Counted from the first letter of the stretch, positions 1 to 5,953 are shown. The stretch: 14,428 bases of DNA from Damh-18 sp964390945 (GCA_964390945.1 CAYMIV010000020.1:1-14428), one strand, 5' to 3'. A program made the numbers and translations. The notes: generated from the sequence alone by a model not told the origin.

Positions 1-2
1 AG

Positions 3-281
3 GTCATGCATGAGATAGAAGTAACGTGCGAGGCATCGAAACTCCCGAAAGAAATCATCGTTGACGTATCTGTACTCGTTGATCTTGAAACACAGATTCA
101 CGTGAAAGACTTGGTTCTTCCACCGGGGGTGCGCTGTGAAGATGACCCTGAAGATGTTGTTGCGCTCGTACAGGCGGTGGAAGAAGAGCCGGAAGAGCCT
201 GTTGCAGAGGTTGACATGGACGCCATTGAGGTGGAAAAGAAAGGCAAGGAAGAAACTCCAGAGGAGGGAGAGCCGGCATAG
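3..281 (+). CDS. rplY: Ribosomal protein bL25 (CTC/TL5 family), C-terminal part only
   Basis: The gene enters from the left edge, so its 5S rRNA-binding N-terminal domain lies outside the window; the frame is open from base 3. The visible part matches the C-terminal beta domain of long-form L25/TL5 proteins: EIEVTCEASKLPKEIIVDVS, then IHVKDLVLPPGV, then DPEDVVALV. These correspond to the family pattern of E-x-E-C-x-A-x-x-L-P-x-x-I-x-V-D-V-S, I-x-V-x-D-L and G-V. The last 35 or so residues are a strongly acidic tail (EEEPEEPVAEV, ending EEGEPA), common in this family. The ATG at 6-8 falls inside the conserved domain and is not the real start. The protein binds 5S rRNA in the large ribosomal subunit. 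The frame ends with TAG just before a hairpin. Confidence 0.9.
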   Translation, partial: VMHEIEVTCEASKLPKEIIVDVSVLVDLETQIHVKDLVLPPGVRCEDDPEDVVALVQAVEEEPEEPVAEVDMDAIEVEKKGKEETPEEGEPA

Positions 282-291
282 GTGGAATAAA

Positions 292-332
292 AAAGCAAAC
301 GGGCGGTACCTATGGTATCGCCCGTTTGCTTT
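292..332 (+). terminator. Hairpin after rplY
   Basis: A long stem pairs 292-310 with 314-332 around the loop TAT; I see only one G-T pair. The stem begins AAAGCAAACGGGCG and closes with CGCCCGTTTGCTTT. The U-run after it on the plus strand is short (TTT, inside the stem). On the minus strand the stem is followed by TTTTTTATTCC, so it would stop minus-strand transcription better. It overlaps the -35 of the next promoter. The in-frame ATG at 312 lies in its loop, which argues against that codon as the start of the next gene. Confidence 0.7.
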
Positions 333-360
333 GCGCCATCTTGTTGTGGCTTGGTATACT
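331..360 (+). promoter_or_regulatory. Promoter of the lytic transglycosylase gene
   Basis: TTGCGC (331-336), an 18-base spacer and TATACT (355-360), with TGG directly before the -10 (extended -10). Transcription should start near 367, about 11 bases before the ATG at 378. This leaves a very short leader with no Shine-Dalgarno sequence. Confidence 0.6.
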
Positions 361-377
361 ATGTGCATACCGACGTC

Positions 378-1742
378 ATGAAAAACGCCTTTTTTGTATT
401 TTGCAGTTTCTTACTCTTTGGTTTGTTTTTCCAACCAGCGTTCGCAGAGACACCAGAAGAACGGAAGGTTCGCCTCGAGAACGAACTCAAGGAAATTGAA
501 CGTCAAATATTAACTCAGCAAGTTCTTGTCGACGACAAGCAACTCGAGCGGCAATCTCTTGAGCGAGACATCAACTTACTCGATGCACAAATAAAAAAAG
601 CAAAACTGGGTATCCAAGCCAGAACGGTCGCCATCGAACAACTCGACGATCAGATTCAAGACAAGAGCGTTGCCATCACCGAACTCGACCAGAAACTCAA
701 TCGACAACGGCAGTCCTTAAGTCAGCTCCTCCGGAAGACGCAAGAAATAGACGATTATACCCTCATTGAAATTATGCTCGGCAGAGATAATTTTTCAAAG
801 TTCTTCGAGGATATTGAAAATTTTCAGTCCATCAAACTCGCGCTCAACAGTTCGCTTGAAGAACTCAAGGAGATTAAGAGCGACACGCTCGAACAACGTC
901 AGTCTCTCGAAGAGAAGCAACTTTCCGAAGAAGAGATGAAAACGCTCCAGGTCCAAGAAAAAGCGACCATAGAAGCAAAAGAAAAGGAAAAGGCAAAAAT
1001 TCTCGTTGTCACCAAGGGAGAGGAGAAGGAGTATCAGAAACTTCTTGAGACATCGCAAAAATCAGCCGCCCAGATTCGGGCGCAACTCTTCGAACTTTCG
1101 GGCGGCGGCGGTGCCATCCCTTTTCCCGAAGCCGTTGCGCTCGCGGACTTTGCGAGCAATCAGACCGGAGTACCGACGACACTCATCCTTGCCATACTTG
1201 AGCAAGAGTCATCATATGGTTCCAACATAGGTCGTTGCGTATTTGACGACATTGTACAAGGAAAGACGGTCATGCACCCCGATCGCGACCAACCGATTTT
1301 CCATGTGCTTTCGGATATACTCGGTTTCAATCCTCGTTCACAGCAGGTTTCGTGCCCGTGGATTCGAAACGGAACACGCGTCGGGTGGGGCGGTGCCATG
1401 GGTCCATCGCAGTTTATTCCATCAACGTGGGCAATATATGGCGGCGTTGTGAACTCGGGAAGCGGATGGGAATATGAAAAAGACAGAGACGTCATCAGAA
1501 GTCTCACCGGGAAATCGAGCCCATCCAGTCCGTTCAATAACCAAGATGCATTTATGGCGACCGCACTTCTCATGCGAGACAACGGCGCAGGAAGTTCCTA
1601 CAAATCGCAATGGACATCTGCAATACGGTATTTTGCCGGATGGGGAGGTGCGTCGAATCCGATTAATTTTCCGTATGGAGACAATGTCATGGCGCGCAAA
1701 GCTCGTCTTGATGGCGAAGTAGCCATACTTAAAGGGGGTTAA
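378..1742 (+). CDS. Exported coiled-coil protein with C-terminal lytic transglycosylase domain
   Basis: 454 residues if translation starts at ATG 378. That start gives a clean signal peptide (MKNAFFVFCSFLLFGLFFQP, cleavage likely after AFA at residue 23), and the earlier in-frame ATG at 312 sits in a hairpin loop. Residues 25-240 are charged, heptad-like coiled coil rich in E, K, Q and L, resembling the N-terminal region of CwlO/PcsB/EnvC-type wall hydrolases. A glycine linker (SGGGG, 241-245) leads to a transglycosylase domain. LEQESSYGSNIG (274-285) carries the likely catalytic Glu277, and GGAMGPSQFIPSTW (338-351) is the MltB-like substrate-cleft motif. A later ATALLMRDNG and AIRYFAGWGG fit the same fold. 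Family knowledge: such enzymes cleave the MurNAc-GlcNAc bond of peptidoglycan. It likely acts outside the cytoplasmic membrane in wall remodelling or division. The pairing of coiled coil and catalytic domain is inferred from motifs only. Confidence 0.82.
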   Translation: MKNAFFVFCSFLLFGLFFQPAFAETPEERKVRLENELKEIERQILTQQVLVDDKQLERQSLERDINLLDAQIKKAKLGIQARTVAIEQLDDQIQDKSVAITELDQKLNRQRQSLSQLLRKTQEIDDYTLIEIMLGRDNFSKFFEDIENFQSIKLALNSSLEELKEIKSDTLEQRQSLEEKQLSEEEMKTLQVQEKATIEAKEKEKAKILVVTKGEEKEYQKLLETSQKSAAQIRAQLFELSGGGGAIPFPEAVALADFASNQTGVPTTLILAILEQESSYGSNIGRCVFDDIVQGKTVMHPDRDQPIFHVLSDILGFNPRSQQVSCPWIRNGTRVGWGGAMGPSQFIPSTWAIYGGVVNSGSGWEYEKDRDVIRSLTGKSSPSSPFNNQDAFMATALLMRDNGAGSSYKSQWTSAIRYFAGWGGASNPINFPYGDNVMARKARLDGEVAILKGG

Positions 1743-1785
1743 CTTCTTTGAGCTGACGTGGCATGCACTACCGCTCGGGACAAGG

Positions 1786-1813
1786 TTGCGATTTTGCGGC
1801 TTTCTGGTATAGT
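1786..1813 (+). promoter_or_regulatory. Promoter of rpmE
   Basis: TTGCGA (1786-1791), 16-base spacer, TATAGT (1808-1813) preceded by TGG (extended -10). The leader of about 40 bases contains a small TTAG-GAAC-CTAA hairpin (around 1837-1848) and no Shine-Dalgarno sequence near the ATG at 1860. Confidence 0.55.
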
Positions 1814-1859
1814 GCTGTTCACATTTTTACACGCGATTAGGAACCTAACTTCAACCGGG

Positions 1860-2129
1860 ATGAAAAAAGATATCCACCCAGACAACTACCGAATGGTCAT
1901 CTTCCACGATAACTCGAGCGGGAAGCGTTTTTTGGTCGGCTCAACCATAGAATCAGCGTCAACAGAAAAATGGACCGACGGCAAGGAGTATCCTATTGCG
2001 TATGTTGATGTTTCAAGCGCTTCACACCCCCACTATACCGGTCAAGAGAAGGTGATGGACACGGCTGGACGCGTTGAACGATTTAAGGCACGCGCAGAAA
2101 AAGCGGTGACACGAAAGAAAAAGGCGTAG
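1860..2129 (+). CDS. rpmE: Ribosomal protein bL31, zinc-free (C-minus, type B-like)
   Basis: 89 residues from ATG 1860. The start MKKDIHPDNYRMVIFHDNSS is typical of L31, followed by GKRFLVGSTIES, the conserved DGKEYPIAYVDVSSASHPHYTG block and the AGRVERF motif, ending in a basic tail (KAVTRKKKA). There is no cysteine, so the CxxC zinc site of the C-plus form is absent; this is the zinc-independent form. An in-frame ATG at 1758 lies upstream of the promoter and adds no L31 sequence, so 1860 is the better start. L31 bridges the large and small ribosomal subunits near the central protuberance. The gene has its own promoter and is followed by a strong hairpin. Confidence 0.93.
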   Translation: MKKDIHPDNYRMVIFHDNSSGKRFLVGSTIESASTEKWTDGKEYPIAYVDVSSASHPHYTGQEKVMDTAGRVERFKARAEKAVTRKKKA

Positions 2130-2139
2130 CACAACATGC

Positions 2140-2172
2140 ACGAGAGCCGGGGCACAGCGCCCCGGCTCTCGT
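2140..2172 (+). terminator. Strong GC-rich hairpin after rpmE
   Basis: A perfect 14-bp stem (2140-2153 with 2159-2172; arm ACGAGAGCCGGGGC) around the loop ACAGC. The flanks ACAACA (2131-2136) and TGTTGT (2173-2178) can extend it across a three-base bulge. The trailing sequence TTGTTGTAT has no continuous U-run, so it may terminate weakly or serve as an mRNA 3' end stabiliser. Its right flank touches the -10 of prfA. Confidence 0.7.
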
Positions 2173-2177
2173 TGTTG

Positions 2178-2183
2178 TATAGT
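2178..2183 (+). promoter_or_regulatory. Probable -10 element of prfA
   Basis: TATAGT lies 10 bases before the GTG start codon at 2194, so a transcript starting about 7 bases downstream would have a leader of only a few bases. No clear -35 is visible; that region is the arm of the rpmE hairpin. Confidence 0.4.
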
Positions 2184-2193
2184 AATAGTCTCT

Positions 2194-3180
2194 GTGGAAT
2201 TCAACGAAGAAAAACTGAATGAATTTCGTACAAACCCGAAAACCCAATTTCTCGCGGGGCAATTTGATGTGCTCGTGCGCAGAAAGGCGGATGCATGTGC
2301 GCTCGCCGATTCGGATGAGGCGATGCGAGAACTCGTTGAAGAGGAGTTGAGGGACATACAAATGCAGAGCGAATCATTATACGCAGAGATGGATCGCATC
2401 ATTGAATCTTCGCGCGAAGAAGAGGCAAAACCATACGGAGTTATTCTTGAAGTGCGTGCCGGTGCGGGGGGAGAAGAAGCGGCGCTCTTTGCGGAGGAAC
2501 TCGCTACACTCTATCGGAGATTTGCAGAGAAACGCGGATGGATAACCGCAGTAATGTCTGAATCCCGGGCAACGCAGGGCGGGTATAAGGAGGGAACGTT
2601 TGAAATACTCGGTACCGATGTCTACGACGCGCTTCAATTTGAAACGGGAGTGCATCGAGTGCAGCGCATACCTGTTACGGAAAAGGCGGGTCGAATTCAC
2701 ACCTCAACAGCGTCGGTCGCCATTCTCCCAATGCGGAGGAAACCAATCATTACGGTGAATCCCTCAGATATTGAAATGGAGTTTTCACGTTCGGGCGGCG
2801 CGGGGGGGCAGAATGTGAACAAGGTGGAAACTGCTGTACGGCTCATACACAAGCCAACCGGTATCGATGTTCGGTGCCAGTCGGAACGAAGTCAGCAAAA
2901 AAATCGCGACAAAGCAATGACACTGCTCGTTGCGAAACTTGAAATGCTCCACGAAGAAGAAGAGTCAAAAAATCATCGCGAGACGAGACGGTCGCAAATC
3001 GGGACCGGGGATCGTTCGGAAAAGATTCGCACCTATAACTTTCCCCAAAGTCGCGTCACCGACCATCGTATTAAAGAATCGTGGCACAACATCGAAGGCA
3101 TAATGGCAGGAGACCTCGACGAGGTCGTTCGGGCGCTCAACAACGCCGCAAAAGTGCACGACGGTACGGTTGCGGAATGA
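2194..3180 (+). CDS. prfA: Peptide chain release factor 1 (RF1)
   Basis: 328 residues from a GTG start. RF1 reads stop codons UAA and UAG and triggers hydrolysis of peptidyl-tRNA. The GGQ catalytic motif is at residues 204-206 (SRSGGAGGQNVNKVET). The stop-codon recognition tripeptide is PVT (160-162, in HRVQRIPVTEKAGRIHTS), the PxT form of RF1 rather than the SPF of RF2. The domain after GGQ is complete (GTGDRSEKIRTYNFPQSRVT, DHRIKESWHNIEGI). The protein is about 30 residues shorter than E. coli RF1, with the loss in the N-terminal alpha domain. No better start exists upstream in frame, and no Shine-Dalgarno sequence precedes the GTG. The gene ends in TGA; TGA also ends other genes here, so an RF2 must be encoded elsewhere. 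The rpsB promoter starts within its last codons. Confidence 0.95.
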   Translation: MEFNEEKLNEFRTNPKTQFLAGQFDVLVRRKADACALADSDEAMRELVEEELRDIQMQSESLYAEMDRIIESSREEEAKPYGVILEVRAGAGGEEAALFAEELATLYRRFAEKRGWITAVMSESRATQGGYKEGTFEILGTDVYDALQFETGVHRVQRIPVTEKAGRIHTSTASVAILPMRRKPIITVNPSDIEMEFSRSGGAGGQNVNKVETAVRLIHKPTGIDVRCQSERSQQKNRDKAMTLLVAKLEMLHEEEESKNHRETRRSQIGTGDRSEKIRTYNFPQSRVTDHRIKESWHNIEGIMAGDLDEVVRALNNAAKVHDGTVAE

Positions 3181-3198
3181 CAAGTGCTGTGGTAGTAT
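3170..3198 (+). promoter_or_regulatory. Promoter of rpsB-tsf
   Basis: TTGCGG (3170-3175, inside the end of prfA), 17-base spacer, TAGTAT (3193-3198) preceded by TGG. It shares TTGCG at -35 with the promoters at 331 and 1786. Transcription from it gives a leader of about 105 bases before the rpsB ATG, the longest leader in the window. Confidence 0.5.
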
Positions 3199-3202
3199 CT
3201 CA

Positions 3203-3309
3203 CCGCACTGGCGCAGCAGGCGCCGTTTTAATATCCATAGTCAATAGGAATTACAGCGACAGTGCGGGCTTGAATGTGTAATAACACTTTATCAATAAGT
3301 TTCTAAGGG
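3203..3309 (+). promoter_or_regulatory. Structured 5' leader of rpsB
   Basis: An 8-bp perfect stem pairs CCGCACTG (3203-3210) with CAGTGCGG (3260-3267). Inside it, GGCGC (3210-3214) can pair with GCGCC (3220-3224) and is followed by GTTTTAAT, a terminator-like shape. A small GTGT-AATA-ACAC hairpin (3276-3287) lies nearer the start. AAGGG sits directly against the ATG, too close for normal Shine-Dalgarno spacing. Inference: an autoregulatory or attenuating leader, as known for rpsB in gammaproteobacteria (S2 represses its own mRNA), though no sequence match to that motif can be claimed. Confidence 0.45.
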
Positions 3310-4077
3310 ATGAACACAGACACACAGAAAGAGGCGGGAAACAGCAAAACTCTCATTGAGCGTCTTTTTGCCGCCGGTGCACACTTCGGTTTTACGAAAT
3401 CACGACGACATCCCACCGTCGAGCCGTATCTTTTTGGAACAAAGCAGGGAACTGATATCATTGACCTTGAGAAGACCGAGGTGCTTCTCAAAAACGCGGG
3501 GGATGTACTCCGCGAAGCGGGGAAGGCCGGCAAGAGTGTCTTGTTCGTGTGCACGAAGGAGGAAATTGCGCCTCTTGTGAAATCTGCAGCAGAAAAGGTT
3601 GGAATGCCGTACGTCGTCAATCGTTGGATAGGCGGTATGCTCACGAATTTCCCAGAGGTGCGAAAGCGCCTTCAGCGGCTCGCCGACCTTACGGCACAGG
3701 GAATTTCAGGAGAACTCGAACGAAAATATACAAAGAAGGAGCGAGTTGTCATTGGTCGCGAACTCGAAAAACTTGTCTATAATTTTGATGGAATCAAAAC
3801 ACTTGATAGACTCCCGAGCATCCTTGTCATTGTTGATCCGCGACATAACGCAATTGCCGTTGAGGAAGCACAGGCGATGCACATACCTGTTGTCGGAATC
3901 ACAAGTTCTGATGTGAACCTGCGAAATATCAACCACCCGGTTGTCATGAACGATTCGCTCCAAGCGAGCGTGACCGTTGTGCTCGAGGAACTCACAAGCG
4001 CGCTTCTTGCGGGCAAGGCCGAATTCACGTCGGTTCCGAAGCGTGAGGAGGGGGGTCGCTCAGAGCGAACCGCATAG
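3310..4077 (+). CDS. rpsB: Ribosomal protein uS2
   Basis: 255 residues, about the usual length for bacterial S2 (roughly 240-260). Family signatures appear in order: LFAAGAHFGFTKSRRHPTVE (19-38), YLFGTKQGTDIIDLEKTEVL, VNRWIGGMLTNF (103-114), LPSILVIVDPRHNAIAVEEA, and IPVVGITSSDVNLRNINHPV followed by MNDSLQAS near the end. The last block normally reads DTN/NDDA-like; here it is SSDVN and NDSLQAS, a divergent form. S2 is a late-assembling small-subunit protein that helps recruit S1 in many bacteria. The tail EEGGRSERTA is hydrophilic and likely disordered. It is followed after 42 bases by tsf, the classic rpsB-tsf order. Confidence 0.96.
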   Translation: MNTDTQKEAGNSKTLIERLFAAGAHFGFTKSRRHPTVEPYLFGTKQGTDIIDLEKTEVLLKNAGDVLREAGKAGKSVLFVCTKEEIAPLVKSAAEKVGMPYVVNRWIGGMLTNFPEVRKRLQRLADLTAQGISGELERKYTKKERVVIGRELEKLVYNFDGIKTLDRLPSILVIVDPRHNAIAVEEAQAMHIPVVGITSSDVNLRNINHPVVMNDSLQASVTVVLEELTSALLAGKAEFTSVPKREEGGRSERTA

Positions 4078-4097
4078 TACCGAGGCGACATCTATTT

Positions 4098-4103
4098 TAG
4101 TAT
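4098..4103 (+). promoter_or_regulatory. Possible -10 element between rpsB and tsf
   Basis: TAGTAT lies 16 bases before the tsf ATG. No -35 is visible. It would allow a short-leader tsf transcript in addition to read-through from rpsB. Weak evidence. Confidence 0.25.
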
Positions 4104-4119
4104 CATAACGTTCTTTTGT

Positions 4120-4704
4120 ATGGAAATTACCAGCACACAACTCAAGGAACTCCGCGAAGCAACAGGAATATCGGTGATGCAGTGCAAGAAGGCGCTTGAA
4201 GAAGCGGGCGGAGATATGGAGAAGGCGCGAATCATATTGCAGCGCAAAGGGGGGGAATCTGCAGCAAAAAAATCAGACCGCGCACTCGGTGCGGGAGCAA
4301 TTGGCGCGTACATACACTCAACCCACGAAGTCGCAGCCCTCGTCGTTCTCTCGTGCGAGACAGATTTTGTTGCAAAAAACGAAGAGTTTATTTCACTTGC
4401 CCGTGAAATTGCAATGCATGTAGCGGCACAGAATCCGCTCTATATTTCACGAGCAGATGTTCCGGAGACAGAGATTGCGAATGCTCAAGCGGTTTTTGCG
4501 CCTGAAGTTGCAAATAAGCCGGCGGAAATTCAAGAAAAGATTCTTTCAGGAAAACTCGATGCGTACTTCAGAGACCGGGTTCTCCTCGAACAGCCATTCA
4601 TTAAAGACGAAACAAAGACCATCGGCGATCTGGTGAGCGGAGCAATTCACAAATTTGGTGAGAACACCGTCATCTCGAAAATCTCAAGGATTTCGGTAAA
4701 ATAA
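4120..4704 (+). CDS. tsf: Translation elongation factor Ts
   Basis: 194 residues. EF-Ts is the guanine-nucleotide exchange factor that recycles EF-Tu-GDP to EF-Tu-GTP. The N-terminal UBA-like module is clear (LKELREATGISVMQCKKALE with EAGGDMEKA, residues 8-36). The catalytic core carries the signature SCETDFVAKNEEF (78-90), whose Asp-Phe pair contacts EF-Tu. The C-terminal part contains KPAEIQEKILSGKLDAYFRD and LLEQPFIKDETKTIGDLV, both typical. It is much shorter than E. coli EF-Ts (283 residues), lacking most of the second core subdomain and the coiled-coil insertion, a common compact form. No Shine-Dalgarno sequence precedes the ATG. It is followed by a small membrane-protein gene after only 4 bases. 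Confidence 0.96.
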   Translation: MEITSTQLKELREATGISVMQCKKALEEAGGDMEKARIILQRKGGESAAKKSDRALGAGAIGAYIHSTHEVAALVVLSCETDFVAKNEEFISLAREIAMHVAAQNPLYISRADVPETEIANAQAVFAPEVANKPAEIQEKILSGKLDAYFRDRVLLEQPFIKDETKTIGDLVSGAIHKFGENTVISKISRISVK

Positions 4705-4708
4705 GTCC

Positions 4709-5134
4709 ATGACTACGTGGGCAATCAGCGCGGCGGTATGTACCAGCATCACCGTTCTCCTCGTTCTTTTTTTCGCTTATGAAATGCGAGAAGGAGTTCG
4801 ATTCGGTAAAAATATACGCCTCCACTTTGATTTCTATGTTCTCAAGGCATCTCACTTCATCCGACATTTCATTCGACTCATCAGCGCGGATCTTCTCCGG
4901 CAAATCATGCACTACACATTCCATACGCTCCTCGGTGCGATACTCTTTGCGCTCAAATATGGTGAACGACGTATCCATGATATCCAACGAGCCAATCGAC
5001 AGCGTGCTCGCACATCACGAGTCGAACGCACAACGCGCAACAAACTTGATGAAATTGCTGAGCATAAGATTGCAGTTGCGCTCTCCGAAGAGGAGAAGCG
5101 CCATCGGAAGGAGAAGCATTTGCTGGGAGGATGA
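4709..5134 (+). CDS. Small membrane protein of unknown function downstream of tsf
   Basis: 141 residues; I do not recognise a family. A hydrophobic N-terminal segment (about residues 4-24, WAISAAVCTSITVLLVLFFA) is probably a membrane anchor. A second, weaker hydrophobic stretch (about 66-85, IMHYTFHTLLGAILFALKYG) could be another. The last 50 residues are highly charged and probably helical (RRIHDIQRANRQRARTSRVE and EEEKRHRKEKHLLGG), a cytoplasmic basic tail that might touch nucleic acid or a ribosome; this is only inference. It starts 4 bases after the tsf stop, so it is co-transcribed. No usable Shine-Dalgarno sequence is present; AAGGA lies 18 bases upstream. A longer overlapping frame at 4779-5216 has no protein-like features. 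Confidence 0.7.
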   Translation: MTTWAISAAVCTSITVLLVLFFAYEMREGVRFGKNIRLHFDFYVLKASHFIRHFIRLISADLLRQIMHYTFHTLLGAILFALKYGERRIHDIQRANRQRARTSRVERTTRNKLDEIAEHKIAVALSEEEKRHRKEKHLLGG

Positions 5135-5329
5135 CAACGAGTGGCCTGAAATTAAGAAGTGTAACGACTATAATTTCAGAGTCCTTCTTCACATTGCTTT
5201 TCACAATGCTTTGTGAAGACGCCCCGCTCGAACCTCCGATTGGGAGATATAATATTTAGGTATAGAAACGAGTATACGTATGAGGACGGCGCTCTGTGGA
5301 GCGCACAGCATAGATAATTAATTTTCCGG
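5135..5329. other. Non-coding gap with three hairpins and a TATAAT sequence
   Basis: No convincing gene. Three inverted repeats are visible. CTGAAATTA (5146-5154) pairs with TAATTTCAG (5171-5179), 9 bp perfect with a 16-base loop. TCTTCACA (5186-5193) pairs with TGTGAAGA (5212-5219). GCGCTC (5289-5294) pairs with GAGCGC (5299-5304) around TGTG. None has a proper U-run. The first two could close the rpsB-tsf transcript; the third lies just beyond the 3' end of the minus-strand tRNA and could mark its processing or termination. A plus-strand TATAAT at 5248-5253 has no clear -35. Confidence 0.5.
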
Positions 5330-5402
5330 AGCCGCCTCTCAGACTCGAACTGAGGACCTTCACTTTACAAAAGTGTTGCTCTACCAACTGAGCTAAGGCG
5401 GC
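5330..5402 (-). tRNA. tRNA-Thr, anticodon UGU
   Basis: 73 bases that fold as a complete cloverleaf on the minus strand. Acceptor stem GCCGCCT pairs with AGGCGGC. The D arm is GCTC-AGTTGGTA-GAGC. The anticodon arm ACACT-TTTGTAA-AGTGA has TGT at positions 34-36, which reads ACA (threonine). The variable loop is AGGTC. The T arm is CTCAG-TTCGAGT-CTGAG. Oddities: the top anticodon-stem pair (27-43) is an A-A mismatch, the discriminator base is U (A is usual for bacterial tRNA-Thr), and CCA is not encoded (the next bases are CCG), so it must be added after transcription. It is the only minus-strand RNA gene here. Confidence 0.95.
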
Positions 5403-5411
5403 GTGGGGGAC

Positions 5412-5420
5412 ATACTATCA
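5412..5420 (-). promoter_or_regulatory. Extended -10 promoter of tRNA-Thr
   Basis: On the minus strand TGA-TAGTAT lies 9 bases before the first base of the tRNA, so transcription would start almost at the mature 5' end. No good -35 is seen. TAGTAT is also the -10 of rpsB. Confidence 0.4.
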
Positions 5421-5478
5421 CGGGGAAGTGCGTTTATCCACCCCAGTTCATTGCACTGTCTGGGCATTCATTTTGTTT

Positions 5479-5482
5479 GGAG
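5479..5482 (+). promoter_or_regulatory. Shine-Dalgarno site of the HNH gene
   Basis: GGAG five bases before the ATG at 5488. This is the only well-placed Shine-Dalgarno sequence I find in the window, and it sets the HNH gene apart from its neighbours. Confidence 0.55.
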
Positions 5483-5487
5483 AATGA

Positions 5488-5946
5488 ATGAAGACCAAAT
5501 GTTACCCGACACATGGTACAATTATACACGTGTATAAAAAAGTGTGCCCCGTGTGTCAACAAGAACTTCTACTTTATCAAAAGAAGTATTGTTCCAATAA
5601 GTGTCAACAGGAACACCAATACATACAATATATCTCTGTCTGGAAGAAAGGACACGTTAGCGGAAATCGTGGAATTGTAACTCGAAACATTTCGAAGCAC
5701 CTCAAAAGGTACTTATACGAAAAATTTACCGGGAAGTGTTCTCAGTGTGGATGGAATACCCCGCACCCCACGACAAACGTCGCTCCTCTGGAAGTAGATC
5801 ATATTGACGGAAACTCTGAAAACAACAATGAGGCGAACTTACGTCTACTTTGTCCAAACTGTCATTCGCTCACCCATAATTATAAGAACCTGAACAAGGG
5901 AAAAGGGAGAGTTTGGAGAAAAATCAAATACTTAAAGAACACCTGA
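5488..5946 (+). CDS. HNH endonuclease with zinc-finger N-terminus
   Basis: 152 residues. The N-terminal part has a four-cysteine zinc site (CPVC at 20-23, CSNKC at 35-39). The C-terminal part is an HNH nuclease: CSQC (84-87), LEVDHIDGNSENNNEANLRL (101-120) with the DH pair at 104-105 and the central Asn region, then LCPNCHSLTHNYKNLNKGKG with C122, C125 and the final His126. Two CxxC pairs bind a structural zinc that braces the beta-beta-alpha metal fold. Such small HNH proteins occur as free-standing homing endonucleases, phage nucleases and parts of restriction systems; the target cannot be read from sequence. The gene stands alone next to a tRNA, is more AT-rich than its neighbours and has a Shine-Dalgarno site they lack, all suggesting lateral acquisition. 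No intron, recombinase or methylase is nearby. Confidence 0.88.
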   Translation: MKTKCYPTHGTIIHVYKKVCPVCQQELLLYQKKYCSNKCQQEHQYIQYISVWKKGHVSGNRGIVTRNISKHLKRYLYEKFTGKCSQCGWNTPHPTTNVAPLEVDHIDGNSENNNEANLRLLCPNCHSLTHNYKNLNKGKGRVWRKIKYLKNT

Positions 5947-5953
5947 TTCACCT

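Noticed and set aside
312..377. Upstream extension of the lytic transglycosylase frame starting at ATG 312
   Set aside because: ATG 312 lies in the loop of the rplY hairpin and upstream of the likely transcript start; the start at 378 gives a clean signal peptide.
1758..1859. N-terminal extension of L31 from ATG 1758
   Set aside because: It covers the rpmE promoter, and the L31 family begins at MKKDIHP (1860).
2194..3180. Recoded UGA stop codon (as in Gracilibacteria/SR1)
   Set aside because: prfA itself, the gene at 4709, the HNH gene and the four-helix-bundle gene all end at TGA at the expected protein lengths, and no in-frame TGA breaks a conserved domain.
4779..5216. 145-codon frame overlapping the gene after tsf
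   Set aside because: It overlaps 4709-5134 in another frame and its translation has no domain-like or membrane pattern.
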